Shown: piece after piece, positions 1-7,787 of the stretch
How the letters are laid out: each line of letters starts with the position of its first letter
Position numbering within the stretch: position 1 is the first letter of the stretch
Assembly: GCA_031081715.1 (NCBI GenBank)
Contig: JAVHMA010000010.1
Coordinates: 1 to 64,000 of the forward strand
DNA from: Armatimonadota bacterium
GTDB taxonomy: Bacteria > Sysuimicrobiota > Sysuimicrobiia > Sysuimicrobiales > Humicultoraceae
Length of the DNA stretch: 64,000 nt
Reading direction: 5' to 3'
Translations under genes and position numbers: made by a program
The notes under the pieces: model-generated
What the model was told of the DNA's origin: nothing
The model's input: only the letters and a program-made list of their open reading frames with translations
The model's database searches: none

Positions 1-384
1 GTGATGGTCCTCCTCGCAGGCCGCGTGTAGCGCCCCCGCGTCCATGACGATCACGCGGGTGGGCTGGAGCGTGCGCGCGCTCGCGGTCTTCGTCTCGACG
101 CCGGGCACGACCGCGGACCACCCGAGCACCTCGCAGGGCCCGATCGTCTGGATCGTCACGCGGCCGCGTCCGGGGACATGGGTCTCGAGGGCGACCAGCC
201 CCTCGACGACGATGTAGAGCCGGTCGTCCGGCTCGCCCTCGCGGAAGACGATCCGACCAGCCGGCCAAGTCGCCTCCGTGGCCAGACCGATCAGCCGGTC
301 GAGCTGCGGGGCCTCCAGGCCTGAGAACAGCACGCACGCTCGCAGGGCTTGCGCGATCCTGCCGGGGTCGCTCGCGATGGTCAC
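1..384 (-). CDS. Crp/Fnr-type cyclic nucleotide-binding domain protein (C-terminus beyond window)
   Basis: The visible 128 residues form a cyclic nucleotide-binding (CAP_ED) beta-roll, with the core 'EGEPDDRLYIVVEGLVAL' and then 'IGPCEVLGWSAVVPG'. This is the usual ligand or redox sensing module of Crp/Fnr regulators. No FNR-type N-terminal cysteine cluster is visible. The GTG start at 384 has GAGGAGG about 8 nt upstream and lies 16 nt after the hypB stop, so it is probably the last visible gene of the hyp operon. The C-terminal part, where a DNA-binding HTH would be, is outside the window, so a non-regulatory CNB protein is possible. Confidence 0.8.
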   Translation of the reverse strand, partial: MTIASDPGRIAQALRACVLFSGLEAPQLDRLIGLATEATWPAGRIVFREGEPDDRLYIVVEGLVALETHVPGRGRVTIQTIGPCEVLGWSAVVPGVETKTASARTLQPTRVIVMDAGALHAACEEDHH

Positions 385-400
385 GGCACGGCCCTCCTCG

Positions 401-1069
401 TCACGGCGCGCGGCCCCAGTCGGCCCGCTGCGCCTCGACCCAGGCCAGCCACCCGCCCAGCCCCTCGCCGGTGCGCGCGGAGAGCGGGAACAGCGGCGCG
501 GCGCTGACCGCGCGCAGGCTCTCGGCGAACGCGGCCATCGAGAAGTCGGTGACCGGGAGCAGGTCGACCTTGTTGAGCACGACCGCGGACGCGCGCGCGA
601 ACGTGGCCGGGTACTTGGCGGGCTTATCGTCGCCCTCGGGGACGCTCGCTACCACCACCCGCAGGTGCTCACCGAGACCGTAGGCGGACGGGCACACCAG
701 GTTGCCCACGTTCTCGACGAACAGCACCTCGATCTCCTCGAGCCGCAGCCGCGCCAGCGCCATGCGCACCAGGCTGGCGTCGAGGTGGCACGCCCCGCCG
801 ACCAGCCGCGTCTCGATCTGGACCGCCGGCACCCCGCAGCGCACCAGGCGCTCGGCATCGCGGGTGGTGGCGATGTCACCCTCGATGACCCCCAGGCGGA
901 CCCGCGGGTGGAGCACCGCCGCGGTCTGCTCCAGCAGCGCGGTCTTGCCGCTGCCCGGCGAGCCGATGACGTTGACCGCGACGATGCCCGCGCGGTCCAG
1001 CGCGGCGCGCACCTCTTCGGCCAGGGCGTCGTTCACCTTGAGGATGCGCTCGAGCACCTCGACACGCAT
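401..1069 (-). CDS. hypB: Hydrogenase nickel incorporation GTPase HypB
   Basis: A 222-residue SIMIBI-class GTPase that drives nickel insertion into [NiFe]-hydrogenase, acting with HypA. Visible motifs are the P-loop GSPGSGKT, 'GDIATTRDAERL', 'LFVENVGNLVCP' and the guanine-specificity motif NKVD. It has no histidine-rich nickel-storage N-terminus, so it is the minimal form. I chose the ATG at 1069 because it lies directly downstream of the hypA stop and gives the family's normal N-terminus. No hydrogenase structural gene lies in the window; it would be expected beyond position 1 or elsewhere. Confidence 0.93.
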   Translation of the reverse strand: MRVEVLERILKVNDALAEEVRAALDRAGIVAVNVIGSPGSGKTALLEQTAAVLHPRVRLGVIEGDIATTRDAERLVRCGVPAVQIETRLVGGACHLDASLVRMALARLRLEEIEVLFVENVGNLVCPSAYGLGEHLRVVVASVPEGDDKPAKYPATFARASAVVLNKVDLLPVTDFSMAAFAESLRAVSAAPLFPLSARTGEGLGGWLAWVEAQRADWGRAP

Positions 1070-1071
1070 GG

Positions 1072-1314
1072 TCACTCCCCCTCGATCCACTCCAGTCGCA
1101 GCGCGTCGCCGGCGGCCGCCATGATCTCCAGCCGGGCGTCGGCGAGCACCGTGCCGCCGCGCAGCACGGAGAACGCGAACCCCAATGCGTGCGGCACGAC
1201 CCCACAGTGCGTGCCGACGCTGACCCCGATGCATGCCACGCGGCGCAGCCCGTGGGCCCCAGCCGCGGCGACGGCCTGCCCGATCAGACACTCCGCGACC
1301 CCGACCTCGTGCAT
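1072..1314 (-). CDS. hypA: HypA-like hydrogenase maturation protein lacking the zinc ribbon
   Basis: The 80-residue product starts MHEVGVAE, keeping the Met-His-Glu nickel-binding N-terminus. It follows the HypA fold through 'ALGFAFSVLRGGTVLADARLE' and then jumps to 'DALRLEWIEGE', which matches the usual C-terminal strand. HypA is normally about 113-118 residues, with two CxxC pairs forming a structural zinc site between these parts. Here that section is absent and no CxxC is present. The frame is open and packed between neighbours (2 nt from the upstream stop, 2 nt before hypB), so this looks like a clean internal deletion rather than a frameshift. Confidence 0.8.
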   Translation of the reverse strand: MHEVGVAECLIGQAVAAAGAHGLRRVACIGVSVGTHCGVVPHALGFAFSVLRGGTVLADARLEIMAAAGDALRLEWIEGE

Positions 1315-1316
1315 CG

Positions 1317-2093
1317 TTAGGCCGTCCGGCTCGCGAGGGCGAGCGCGGCCGTGGTGTAGCGCTCGAGCGCACCGACCTGCGCCGGGGCCAGCGGCAGACA
1401 GGCGCACCGCCAATGGAAGGCCAGTACGTCGCCCACCCCGACCGCGTCCAGCACCGGGTCGCGCAGTGGCCGCAGCACCCGCTCGGACCGCGGTGCGCCG
1501 AGCCTGAACCCGCCCGCCTGCATGACCACCGGTCGGGCGGCCACCGTAAACGCCCCGGCCTCGACTGCCGTGACCGTCCCCCAGCCGATCCGACAGAGGT
1601 CGAGCGCGGCGTCGCCCCCTGGCAGCTCCAGGCGCCGCGAGACCTCGAAGACGTGGAAGGCGTGGTGCGCGCGCGCGCCAGCCTCCGGCCGGCCCACGAG
1701 CCACTCGAGGACCCGTCCGGAAAGGCGGCCGCGGAACCGCTCGTGCAGGTCCCGCGCGTACGTGCCCCAGTCCACGCGCTCGAGGAGCGCGTTCCCGATC
1801 CAGTACGCCTCGACGACCCGGACGTCGAAGGGGTCGGCGATGGCGTTGCACGACGCGATGAGGGTCAGGTACGGCATCGCGCCGGCGAAGGTGCGCAGGT
1901 GGCGGCGCAGGCCGTCGTCTGCCTCGCCCGCCGTCAGGTACGCGCCGAGCTCGGCGTTGACGTCGCCCCCGCAGTAGCCCAGGTGGTTAGGCATGTACGC
2001 GAAACGGGCGAACAACCGCATGCCGTCGAGCGCCCGGCCGGGACCGGACGCGGGCAACGGCGGAGGCGACGAAAGGGCTGGGCGCATGGACAT
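1317..2093 (-). CDS. Conserved hydrogenase-cluster protein (DUF6390-like)
   Basis: A 258-residue soluble protein with no signal peptide. The segment 'LFARFAYMPNHLGYCGG' near residue 27 and 'RVVEAYWIGNALLERV' resemble a family I recall as DUF6390, seen beside hydrogenase genes in actinobacteria; this family match is from memory. It sits between hypC and hypA in one operon, so a hydrogenase-assembly role is likely but undefined. Starts at 2093 and 2087 are both ATG; AGAGG just upstream favours the second slightly. Confidence 0.6.
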   Translation of the reverse strand: MSMRPALSSPPPLPASGPGRALDGMRLFARFAYMPNHLGYCGGDVNAELGAYLTAGEADDGLRRHLRTFAGAMPYLTLIASCNAIADPFDVRVVEAYWIGNALLERVDWGTYARDLHERFRGRLSGRVLEWLVGRPEAGARAHHAFHVFEVSRRLELPGGDAALDLCRIGWGTVTAVEAGAFTVAARPVVMQAGGFRLGAPRSERVLRPLRDPVLDAVGVGDVLAFHWRCACLPLAPAQVGALERYTTAALALASRTA

Positions 2094-2200
2094 CGACCTC
2101 TACGCCGAGCGTAGCGCCGCGCCGTCGCGTTGCCCATCGGTCCGGGAGGGGATTCGCAGTGGCGAGTTCCGGGCGCGACCCTGGATGGGCGCCAGTCGGG

Positions 2201-2425
2201 CTATGGTCCGGCTTCGGAAAAGGCGCGCAGGAGCGCGCGCAGGGCGTCGGCCTCTGCGGCCTCGATCTCGCGCACCGCCGCGCCATAGGCCACCAGCACG
2301 TGCAGGCCCGGGCGTGGCGCGTCGAGAGCCAGCGTGGAGACCTCTCGTACGCCATCAGGCCCCTCGGCGAGCGCGCGGCCGGGGCCGAGGAGCGCGATCA
2401 AGCGGTAAGGAAGTGCCAGACACAT
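2201..2425 (-). CDS. hypC: Hydrogenase assembly chaperone HypC/HupF
   Basis: A 74-residue HypC-family chaperone. It starts MCLALP, and Cys2 is the residue that binds HypD and the hydrogenase large-subunit precursor during Fe(CN)2CO delivery. A small OB-like beta-barrel follows. GGAGGGG lies just upstream of the ATG. It is the first gene of the minus-strand hyp operon, divergent from the DUF3795 gene. A 107 nt gap separates it from the next operon gene. Confidence 0.9.
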   Translation of the reverse strand: MCLALPYRLIALLGPGRALAEGPDGVREVSTLALDAPRPGLHVLVAYGAAVREIEAAEADALRALLRAFSEAGP

Positions 2426-2531
2426 CGCCCCTCCAAGTATGACACCGGCGCAGCGGCGGGCACATACGGCCTCCACTCGATAGACGCGCGGCGTCCCCGG
2501 CGGTACGGTCGGGCCAGAGGGGGGAGGCGCC

Positions 2532-2915
2532 ATGGCAGAGGTCGACGAGGCGGTGCAGCGCGCGTACAACGAGCTTGGCGACCGGCGATTCGCCGGCATC
2601 TGCGGAGCGTACTTCAAAGGGGACGCCTGGTTCGAGGAGCACGTGCCGTCGTGCTCGCGCCAGGAGGAGGTGCAACTGCGGAACATCTGCCCGATCTACA
2701 CGTGCGCGCGGGGCCGCGGGGTAGAGCACTGCGGGGTCTGCGACGAGTTCCCCTGCCAGCTGCTCCTGCTGTTCGCCGCGCACGACGCACGGCCCGGCGA
2801 GCGCGTGGTCTCGGCCGCGATGCGCGCGGCCCTCGGTGAAGCGGGCTGGGAAGATTGGGCGCAGAAGCGCTCGTTCGTGGGGGTGCTCTGCCCGCTCCAG
2901 CCCCGCGCGCGCTGA
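2532..2915 (+). CDS. DUF3795 family cysteine-rich protein
   Basis: A 127-residue cytoplasmic protein with the Cys pattern of DUF3795: 'CGAYF', 'CPIYTCARGRGVEHCGVC' and 'FPCQLL'. The clustered cysteines suggest metal or Fe-S binding. The function of the family is unknown. It is one of the few plus-strand genes, divergent from hypC across about 105 nt that must hold both promoters, and is followed by a strong hairpin. Confidence 0.75.
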   Translation: MAEVDEAVQRAYNELGDRRFAGICGAYFKGDAWFEEHVPSCSRQEEVQLRNICPIYTCARGRGVEHCGVCDEFPCQLLLLFAAHDARPGERVVSAAMRAALGEAGWEDWAQKRSFVGVLCPLQPRAR

Positions 2916-2948
2916 GCCGTCGCGTACACCGCGCGCCAGCCGGCAACC

Positions 2949-2981
2949 ACGAGAGGCGCCGCCAGGGGCGGCGCCTCTCGT
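2949..2981. terminator. Hairpin between convergent genes
   Basis: A perfect 15-bp stem (2949-2963 pairing with 2967-2981) with a 3-nt loop lies between the 3' ends of the DUF3795 gene (plus) and the CBS-ACT gene (minus). There is no T-run on either side, so it is a GC-type bidirectional terminator or RNA-stabilising stem rather than a classical intrinsic terminator. Confidence 0.5.
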
Positions 2982-3092
2982 GTCGTGGGCGTCCGGTGGT
3001 CCCGGCGGGGTAGCGGCACAGCCTCCGCATCGGTTTGTTCCGACGGGGGGTGAGGAGGGTCTGCACCACCACCCCCGCCAGGATACCGGACC

Positions 3093-3818
3093 TTACCGGA
3101 TCGGACTCCTCTCGCGCGCTTTCGGCTCCCAGGCGCGCGTGTGCGCCGCGTAGCGTGTGCCGCGGGCGACCTCGTCGGCCTCTGGCGCCGCGGCCAAGTG
3201 AATGACCGGGTACCCCCCTTCGTCCAGCGCCTGGACCACGTGCAGGGGGTGCGGGGCGTCCACACGCACCACCGCCAGCCGGCGGCCGGCCTGCTGGTAG
3301 GTCGCGAACGACGTCAGCCGCACGCCCAGCGACTCCACAATACCCGCCAGCCCGGCCACCGCCCCGGGTCGGTCGGCGACTTCGACCACGAGGCGGGCGC
3401 CGCCCTGCCGCAGCCCGGTCAGGTCGATGAACGCCTTGAAGATGTCACTCTCCGTGATCACCCCGCGCAGCACCGGCCCCTCGGTGACGGGCAGGCCGCC
3501 GATCTTCTCCCGCCGCATGATCACGGCCGCGGCCTCGATCGGCGCGTCAGGCCCGATCGTGATGGGGTCGGGCGTCATGATCTCCCGGACCGTGGCCGAG
3601 CGCAGGAGCGCCGGAATCTCCCAGGTGACGAGCGTGCTGGCCGGCGACGGCTGCGCCCGCATGAGGTCGGTCCAGGTGACGATGCCCACGAGGCGGCTCC
3701 GTTGGAGTACCGGGAGGCGGCGAATGTCGTGCTGACGCATGAGCGCCAGTGCCTCGGCCAGCGACGCCTTGACGTCGACCGTAATCGGAGGACTGGACAT
3801 CCGGTCCCTCACGAGCAT
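3093..3818 (-). CDS. CBS-pair and ACT domain protein (AcuB-like)
   Basis: A 241-residue cytoplasmic protein with two CBS motifs (about residues 1-60, 'MLVRDRMSSPPITV', and 75-130, 'VREIMTPDPITIG') followed by an ACT-like ligand domain ('VVEVADRPGAVAGLAGIVE'). This CBS-CBS-ACT order is that of AcuB-type regulators; CBS pairs usually bind adenine nucleotides. The ATG at 3818 lies 11 nt after the hemerythrin stop, so the two are likely cotranscribed. The substrate it regulates cannot be told from sequence. Confidence 0.8.
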   Translation of the reverse strand: MLVRDRMSSPPITVDVKASLAEALALMRQHDIRRLPVLQRSRLVGIVTWTDLMRAQPSPASTLVTWEIPALLRSATVREIMTPDPITIGPDAPIEAAAVIMRREKIGGLPVTEGPVLRGVITESDIFKAFIDLTGLRQGGARLVVEVADRPGAVAGLAGIVESLGVRLTSFATYQQAGRRLAVVRVDAPHPLHVVQALDEGGYPVIHLAAAPEADEVARGTRYAAHTRAWEPKARERSPIR

Positions 3819-3829
3819 GGCGTGCCCCG

Positions 3830-4333
3830 TCAGTCGTGGCCGAGCTGATCGCCCAGCGACAGCGCCCGGACCTGCTCGCGGTCCGAGAGGTGCCGGCGCA
3901 TCAGGGCCAGGTGGATTTCCTCTTCCTTCTTCTCGTGGGCGTCCACCAGCGCCTGGATCTGGTAGGCCAGAATACGCGCCCGGTCGATGAGCGCCGGATC
4001 GCGCTCGCCCGCCTCGATGCGGGCGGCCAACGCGGCGAACGCCTCGATCCGCCGCAGGATCTCGCGGTGGTCGATGTACATCGCGGCGTTCGGATCGCCG
4101 TGAGTGCGCACCAAATCCGCCAGCGCGGGGTAGAACGTCAACTCCTCCCACTCCGCGTGGGGCACGAAGACATCGCGGAGGAAACGCCGCGACTGGGCGA
4201 GCGCCCGGACGGCGGCCGGGTCGACGTCCTGGATCAGCCGGTCCAAGACCTCGGTCAGGGCAGCCAGGCCGGCGCCGAGCTGGTCGTGCTCCCTGATGTA
4301 GCCCTGCGTCAGCGCGTCCCTGCTCGCCGTCAC
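3830..4333 (-). CDS. Hemerythrin (HHE) domain protein
   Basis: A 167-residue all-helical protein. Iron-ligand candidates are in 'REHDQLG', 'FVPHAEWEELTFYP', 'YIDHREI' and 'DAHEKKEEEIHL', matching the H...HxxxE...H...HxxxE pattern of hemerythrin HHE domains that bind a di-iron centre for O2, NO or peroxide sensing or storage. The GTG start at 4333 has a GGTGAG-type SD. It lies in a run with UspA, DsbA-like and VKOR genes, suggesting redox-stress defence. Confidence 0.85.
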   Translation of the reverse strand: MTASRDALTQGYIREHDQLGAGLAALTEVLDRLIQDVDPAAVRALAQSRRFLRDVFVPHAEWEELTFYPALADLVRTHGDPNAAMYIDHREILRRIEAFAALAARIEAGERDPALIDRARILAYQIQALVDAHEKKEEEIHLALMRRHLSDREQVRALSLGDQLGHD

Positions 4334-4425
4334 GGCCGGCTCACCCCCACTCGCCCGTCCGCCTCCATCGTAGGCGACCGCCGGGACCGAGTGGCATCGG
4401 GTAGAGAGTGGATTTCCTGCCCAGG

Positions 4426-4821
4426 CTAGCGCCCCCGCAGCCCGGCCGCCGCGGCAACGACCAGGGCGGCCCAGAGCAGGTCGCTCGCCAGGCACCACGC
4501 GCAGAACGCGCGGAGGACCGCGGCCTGTACCCAGAGGAGGTAGGCGGAGAACGCGGCGCCGAAGACCGCCAGGCCGAGGAACACCAGCGGTCCGTCCACG
4601 CGGCGTACCCCGCCGCGCGCCATGGCCACCGCCAAGACGGCAACCACCAGGAAGAGCCCCAACCCCCAAAACGCGGTGGGCAGACCCAGGAAGCGCGCGA
4701 AGCGACTCGCTGCCACCGCGGCGCAGTCGCCGGCCAAGCAGACCGGCGGCGCTCCCCGCAGCCCGGTCACGGTAAGGTAGGCGGAGACCGCGACGCCAGA
4801 ACCGGCAAGCGCGGCGCTCAC
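4426..4821 (-). CDS. Vitamin K epoxide reductase (VKOR) family protein
   Basis: An integral membrane thiol oxidoreductase that passes electrons from DsbA-type proteins to quinone. The 131-residue form has four or five hydrophobic helices, a first cysteine pair in 'VCLAGDCAAV' and the catalytic CxxC in 'FCAWCLAS'. The GTG at 4821 gives the usual N-terminus ending in '...SAYLTVTG'. An in-frame ATG at 4911 would overlap the upstream gene and lacks an SD. The partner DsbA-like protein is encoded directly upstream. Confidence 0.8.
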   Translation of the reverse strand: MSAALAGSGVAVSAYLTVTGLRGAPPVCLAGDCAAVAASRFARFLGLPTAFWGLGLFLVVAVLAVAMARGGVRRVDGPLVFLGLAVFGAAFSAYLLWVQAAVLRAFCAWCLASDLLWAALVVAAAAGLRGR

Positions 4822-4858
4822 CCGCCAGACGCCTGCGCCGTGAACCCGTCGGACGGCG

Positions 4859-5521
4859 CTAGCGGGCCTGGGCGGCACCGACCGCTTCACGGATGACAGC
4901 GATCGGGACATTGCCGACGATGCGGCGGTCGTTGATGAAGATCGTCGGGGTGCCCTGCACCCCGCGCCGCTCGCCAGCCTGGTGGTCGGCGTCCACCCGG
5001 GCGCGGATCGCGGGGGTGGGCTCGCAGGCGCGCAGCCGCCCGAAATCGAGCCCCGCCTCCTGCGCCGCGGCCTCCACGTCAGCGAGGCCGCGCAGCGCCC
5101 GCCGGGCGACACGCCGCATCACCGCGTCGTGGAAGCCCCAGAAGCGGCGCTCGTCCGCGGCGCACTCCGCGAGCGCGGCCAGGAACGTCGACTCGGGGGC
5201 GACGACCGGGAAGTGCCGGTAGACGAGCCGCGCCACCCCGGGCTCGACGAACTCGCGCACGATCGCGGGCTCGACGTCCACGGCGAAGTCGGCGCAGTGC
5301 GAACAGAGGAAGTCCGAGTACACCTCGATGAGCACGGGCGCGTCGGTGCGGCCGCGAGTCTTGCCGCCGGCGTCGAGCGGCGCCACGGCCGGGGCAGGTG
5401 CTGGCGGCCGGGCCGCGCCGGCCCAGTGGATCGCCGCGGCCACCCCGGCCGCCGCGAGCGCGATGGCGACCGCGCCCGCCACAGTCGCAGACTGGCGGTG
5501 CCCGGCCGGCCGCGGCCTCAC
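4859..5521 (-). CDS. DsbA-like thioredoxin-fold protein, membrane anchored
   Basis: A 220-residue periplasmic disulfide oxidoreductase. The N-terminal hydrophobic anchor (about residues 12-35) is followed by a DsbA fold with active site C-S-H-C in 'YSDFLCSHCADF' and the cis-proline loop 'VQGTPTIFIN'. GTG at 5521 overlaps the UspA stop by 4 nt. With the downstream VKOR gene it forms a complete disulfide-forming pair, useful for the many exported cytochromes encoded nearby. Confidence 0.88.
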   Translation of the reverse strand: MRPRPAGHRQSATVAGAVAIALAAAGVAAAIHWAGAARPPAPAPAVAPLDAGGKTRGRTDAPVLIEVYSDFLCSHCADFAVDVEPAIVREFVEPGVARLVYRHFPVVAPESTFLAALAECAADERRFWGFHDAVMRRVARRALRGLADVEAAAQEAGLDFGRLRACEPTPAIRARVDADHQAGERRGVQGTPTIFINDRRIVGNVPIAVIREAVGAAQAR

Positions 5522-5970
5522 GCGGGGTCCCGGCGCCGCACGGTGAACACCGGCACAGGCGCGTGCCGCACCACGTACTCGGCGACGCTGCCGAACAGGA
5601 GGTGCGCGAGTCCGGTCCGGCCGTGCGTGCCCATCACGATGAGGTCGGCGCCGATCTCCCGCGCCACGGCAAGGATCTCGGTGCGGGGCGTCCCCTCTCG
5701 TAGCAGCGTGCGCGCGCCCGGTGTGCGCGCGCCCAGGTCGTCGAGGGCGCGCCGCGCCTCCTCGCGCAACCCGTCGTAGAGCGCCGGGGGCGGCGGCGCC
5801 AGCACCCCGCCGGGCCCGCCGATGAGCGCGTTCGCGGTGGTGTCCACCACGTGGAGCAGGACGAGCGCCGCGCCGAACCGCGCCGCAATCGCCTGCGCCC
5901 ACTCCACCGCGGCCTCGGCGCCAGCCGAGAAGTCCACCGGGACCAGGACCGTGTTGATGACAGGTGGCAT
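5518..5970 (-). CDS. Universal stress protein UspA family
   Basis: A 150-residue single-domain Usp protein. The ATP-binding signature G-x2-G-x9-G-S is present in 'GTHGRTGLAHLLFGSVAE', and the N-terminus 'VLVPVDFS' is typical. It is the first gene of the UspA-DsbA-VKOR run. A 99-nt gap separates it from the end of nosY, enough for its own promoter. Confidence 0.88.
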   Translation of the reverse strand: MPPVINTVLVPVDFSAGAEAAVEWAQAIAARFGAALVLLHVVDTTANALIGGPGGVLAPPPPALYDGLREEARRALDDLGARTPGARTLLREGTPRTEILAVAREIGADLIVMGTHGRTGLAHLLFGSVAEYVVRHAPVPVFTVRRRDPA

Positions 5971-6069
5971 AGACGTGGCTCCCTTCGCCGAGTCTGCGGC
6001 CTCATCCTACGTCGCACGCGGGGGGCCCGACATCGGACGCCGAATTGATCCCGGCCCGCCGGGCACGAC

Positions 6070-6897
6070 CTAGAGAGGGTCGCGGCTCTCGAAGATGGCG
6101 GCAGCGAGCGCAAGCGGCCCCGCGATCCAGGCGAACAACGCGGCGAGCAGCAGCCCGGCAGCGCCCGCGCCGCCCAGCCGGGCGGTGAGCAGCCCGCCCA
6201 CGGGCCCGAGCATCTCGAGGCCGGGGTCGAGGACGAGCAGCGCGAGCAGCCGCGCGATCTCCACGGGGTTGAAGAGCATGGCGACCGCGAGCACCCGCGC
6301 GCCCGCCCCGGCTGCGGCACCCAGCCCGATCAGCGTCAGATCGAAGAGCACAACGCTGGCGAACCAGATCGCGAGCGCCGCGGCCGTGGCCTGGAGCCGG
6401 GCGCGGCTACAGACGGCCACGACGGTCCCGATCGCCAGATATGCCCCGGCCAGCAGGAGCGCGATCGCCACGTATGCGAGGTACTGCGCGGCTCCCGACG
6501 AGCCCGCGGCGAGCCCGATGAGCGTGCCGGCGACGCCGAAGCCGAGCACCGTGGCCAGGCCGACCGCGGCCACCTGGCCCGCGAACCGCCCGAGCAGGAG
6601 CCCGGTCCGCGTGACCGGCTGGGCCAGCAGCACCTCGAGAGCCCCGGTCTCGCGGTCGCCCGCGATACCGCCGGCGCCCAGCAGCAGCGCAACCAGGGGG
6701 ATGAGCGTCAGGCTGAGGTTGAGCAGGCTCGCGGTCGTACGGCCGTAGCCCTCGAGGCCGGCGGCGCCCTCGACGCGCAGGCCGACGAGGGACAGCCCGA
6801 GCGCGAGCACGGCGAACCCGATCGCGAACGCCACGAGCCACCGGCCGCGCGCAGCTTGGTGGAGCTCGTGGCGCGCGAGCGCGACGGCGGGCGTCAC
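6070..6897 (-). CDS. nosY: Nos cluster ABC transporter permease NosY
   Basis: A 275-residue membrane protein with about six hydrophobic helices of the ABC-2 type ('ELHQAARGRWLVAF', 'GGIAGDRETGALEVLLAQPV'). NosDFY is needed to assemble the CuZ sulfide-containing copper centre of N2O reductase. Its start overlaps the nosF stop by 4 nt. It is the last nos gene of the operon. Confidence 0.88.
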   Translation of the reverse strand: MTPAVALARHELHQAARGRWLVAFAIGFAVLALGLSLVGLRVEGAAGLEGYGRTTASLLNLSLTLIPLVALLLGAGGIAGDRETGALEVLLAQPVTRTGLLLGRFAGQVAAVGLATVLGFGVAGTLIGLAAGSSGAAQYLAYVAIALLLAGAYLAIGTVVAVCSRARLQATAAALAIWFASVVLFDLTLIGLGAAAGAGARVLAVAMLFNPVEIARLLALLVLDPGLEMLGPVGGLLTARLGGAGAAGLLLAALFAWIAGPLALAAAIFESRDPL

Positions 6898-7787
6898 GAG
6901 CCCTGGCCTCCGGAAGCGACGACGAGCGACGGGTCCACCGAGGGCTCCTCCACCCGGACCGCGAGCGCCGGGATCCCGGCGGAGGCCACCGCGGCCAGGA
7001 GCTCGAACGCGCGGCCCGCGGGCGTCGTGGCCACCACCGCTCCGCTCGACTCGTCAAGCTGCACCTCGGGGCGACCCGCGATAAGCGCGCGGAGTTCGTC
7101 GCGGCCGGCGCCGTTCATCGTGAAGACCACCCGCTGCCGGATGGCCGCGCCGAGGGCGGCGGGCGCGCCATCGTAGACCAGCCGGCCCCGGTCGAGCACG
7201 AGCGCCCGCGTGGCCGCCGCCAGGGGCTCCGCGGCCAGGTGCGTCGAGAGCACCACGGTCCGCCCGGCCTCCGACAACGCGGCCAGGTCGCGGTGCAGCG
7301 CACGGCGCGCCGCGACATCCAGGCTCGCCGCGGGCTCGTCGAACAGGAGCACCGGAGGATCGCCCTGCATCGCCGCGGCGAGCGCCAGGCGCTGCCGCAT
7401 GCCGCCGGACAGCACCCGGGCTGGGGTCGAGGCCGACTCGGCCAGCCCCACGCGGTCCAGCCACTCATAGCGCGGGCTACGACCGCGCAGACGCGCGAAC
7501 AGGTCGAGGACCTCGGCGCACGTCAACTCACCAGGCAGCGCCGGCCGCTGCGGTACATAGCCCACCAGCGCACGGGCCGCGCGACCGTCGCGGGCCACGT
7601 CATGCCCGCCGACCCTGACCGTGCCCTCGTAGGCGTGCAAGCCAAGCACGCACCGGAGCAACGTGGTCTTGCCGGCACCGTTGGCGCCCAGCAGCAGGGC
7701 GAACCCGCCCGCGGGGATCTCGGTCGAGACGTCCGCGAGCGCGGCCACGCGGCCGAAGCGCTTGGAGAGACCCGCCATCGCGATCAT
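6894..7787 (-). CDS. nosF: Nos cluster ABC transporter ATPase NosF
   Basis: A 297-residue ABC ATPase with Walker A GANGAGKTT, signature 'LSGGMRQR', Walker B 'VLLFDEPAASLD' and the H-loop 'LSTHL'. A C-terminal domain of about 85 residues follows, as is common in NosF. It energises the NosDFY system. Its start overlaps the nosD stop by 4 nt, so the two are translationally coupled. Confidence 0.9.
   Translation of the reverse strand: MIAMAGLSKRFGRVAALADVSTEIPAGGFALLLGANGAGKTTLLRCVLGLHAYEGTVRVGGHDVARDGRAARALVGYVPQRPALPGELTCAEVLDLFARLRGRSPRYEWLDRVGLAESASTPARVLSGGMRQRLALAAAMQGDPPVLLFDEPAASLDVAARRALHRDLAALSEAGRTVVLSTHLAAEPLAAATRALVLDRGRLVYDGAPAALGAAIRQRVVFTMNGAGRDELRALIAGRPEVQLDESSGAVVATTPAGRAFELLAAVASAGIPALAVRVEEPSVDPSLVVASGGQGS

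Noticed and set aside
4821-4911. Longer VKOR start at ATG 4911
   Set aside because: Overlaps the DsbA-like gene by more than 50 nt, adds an Arg/Ser-rich stretch and has no SD.
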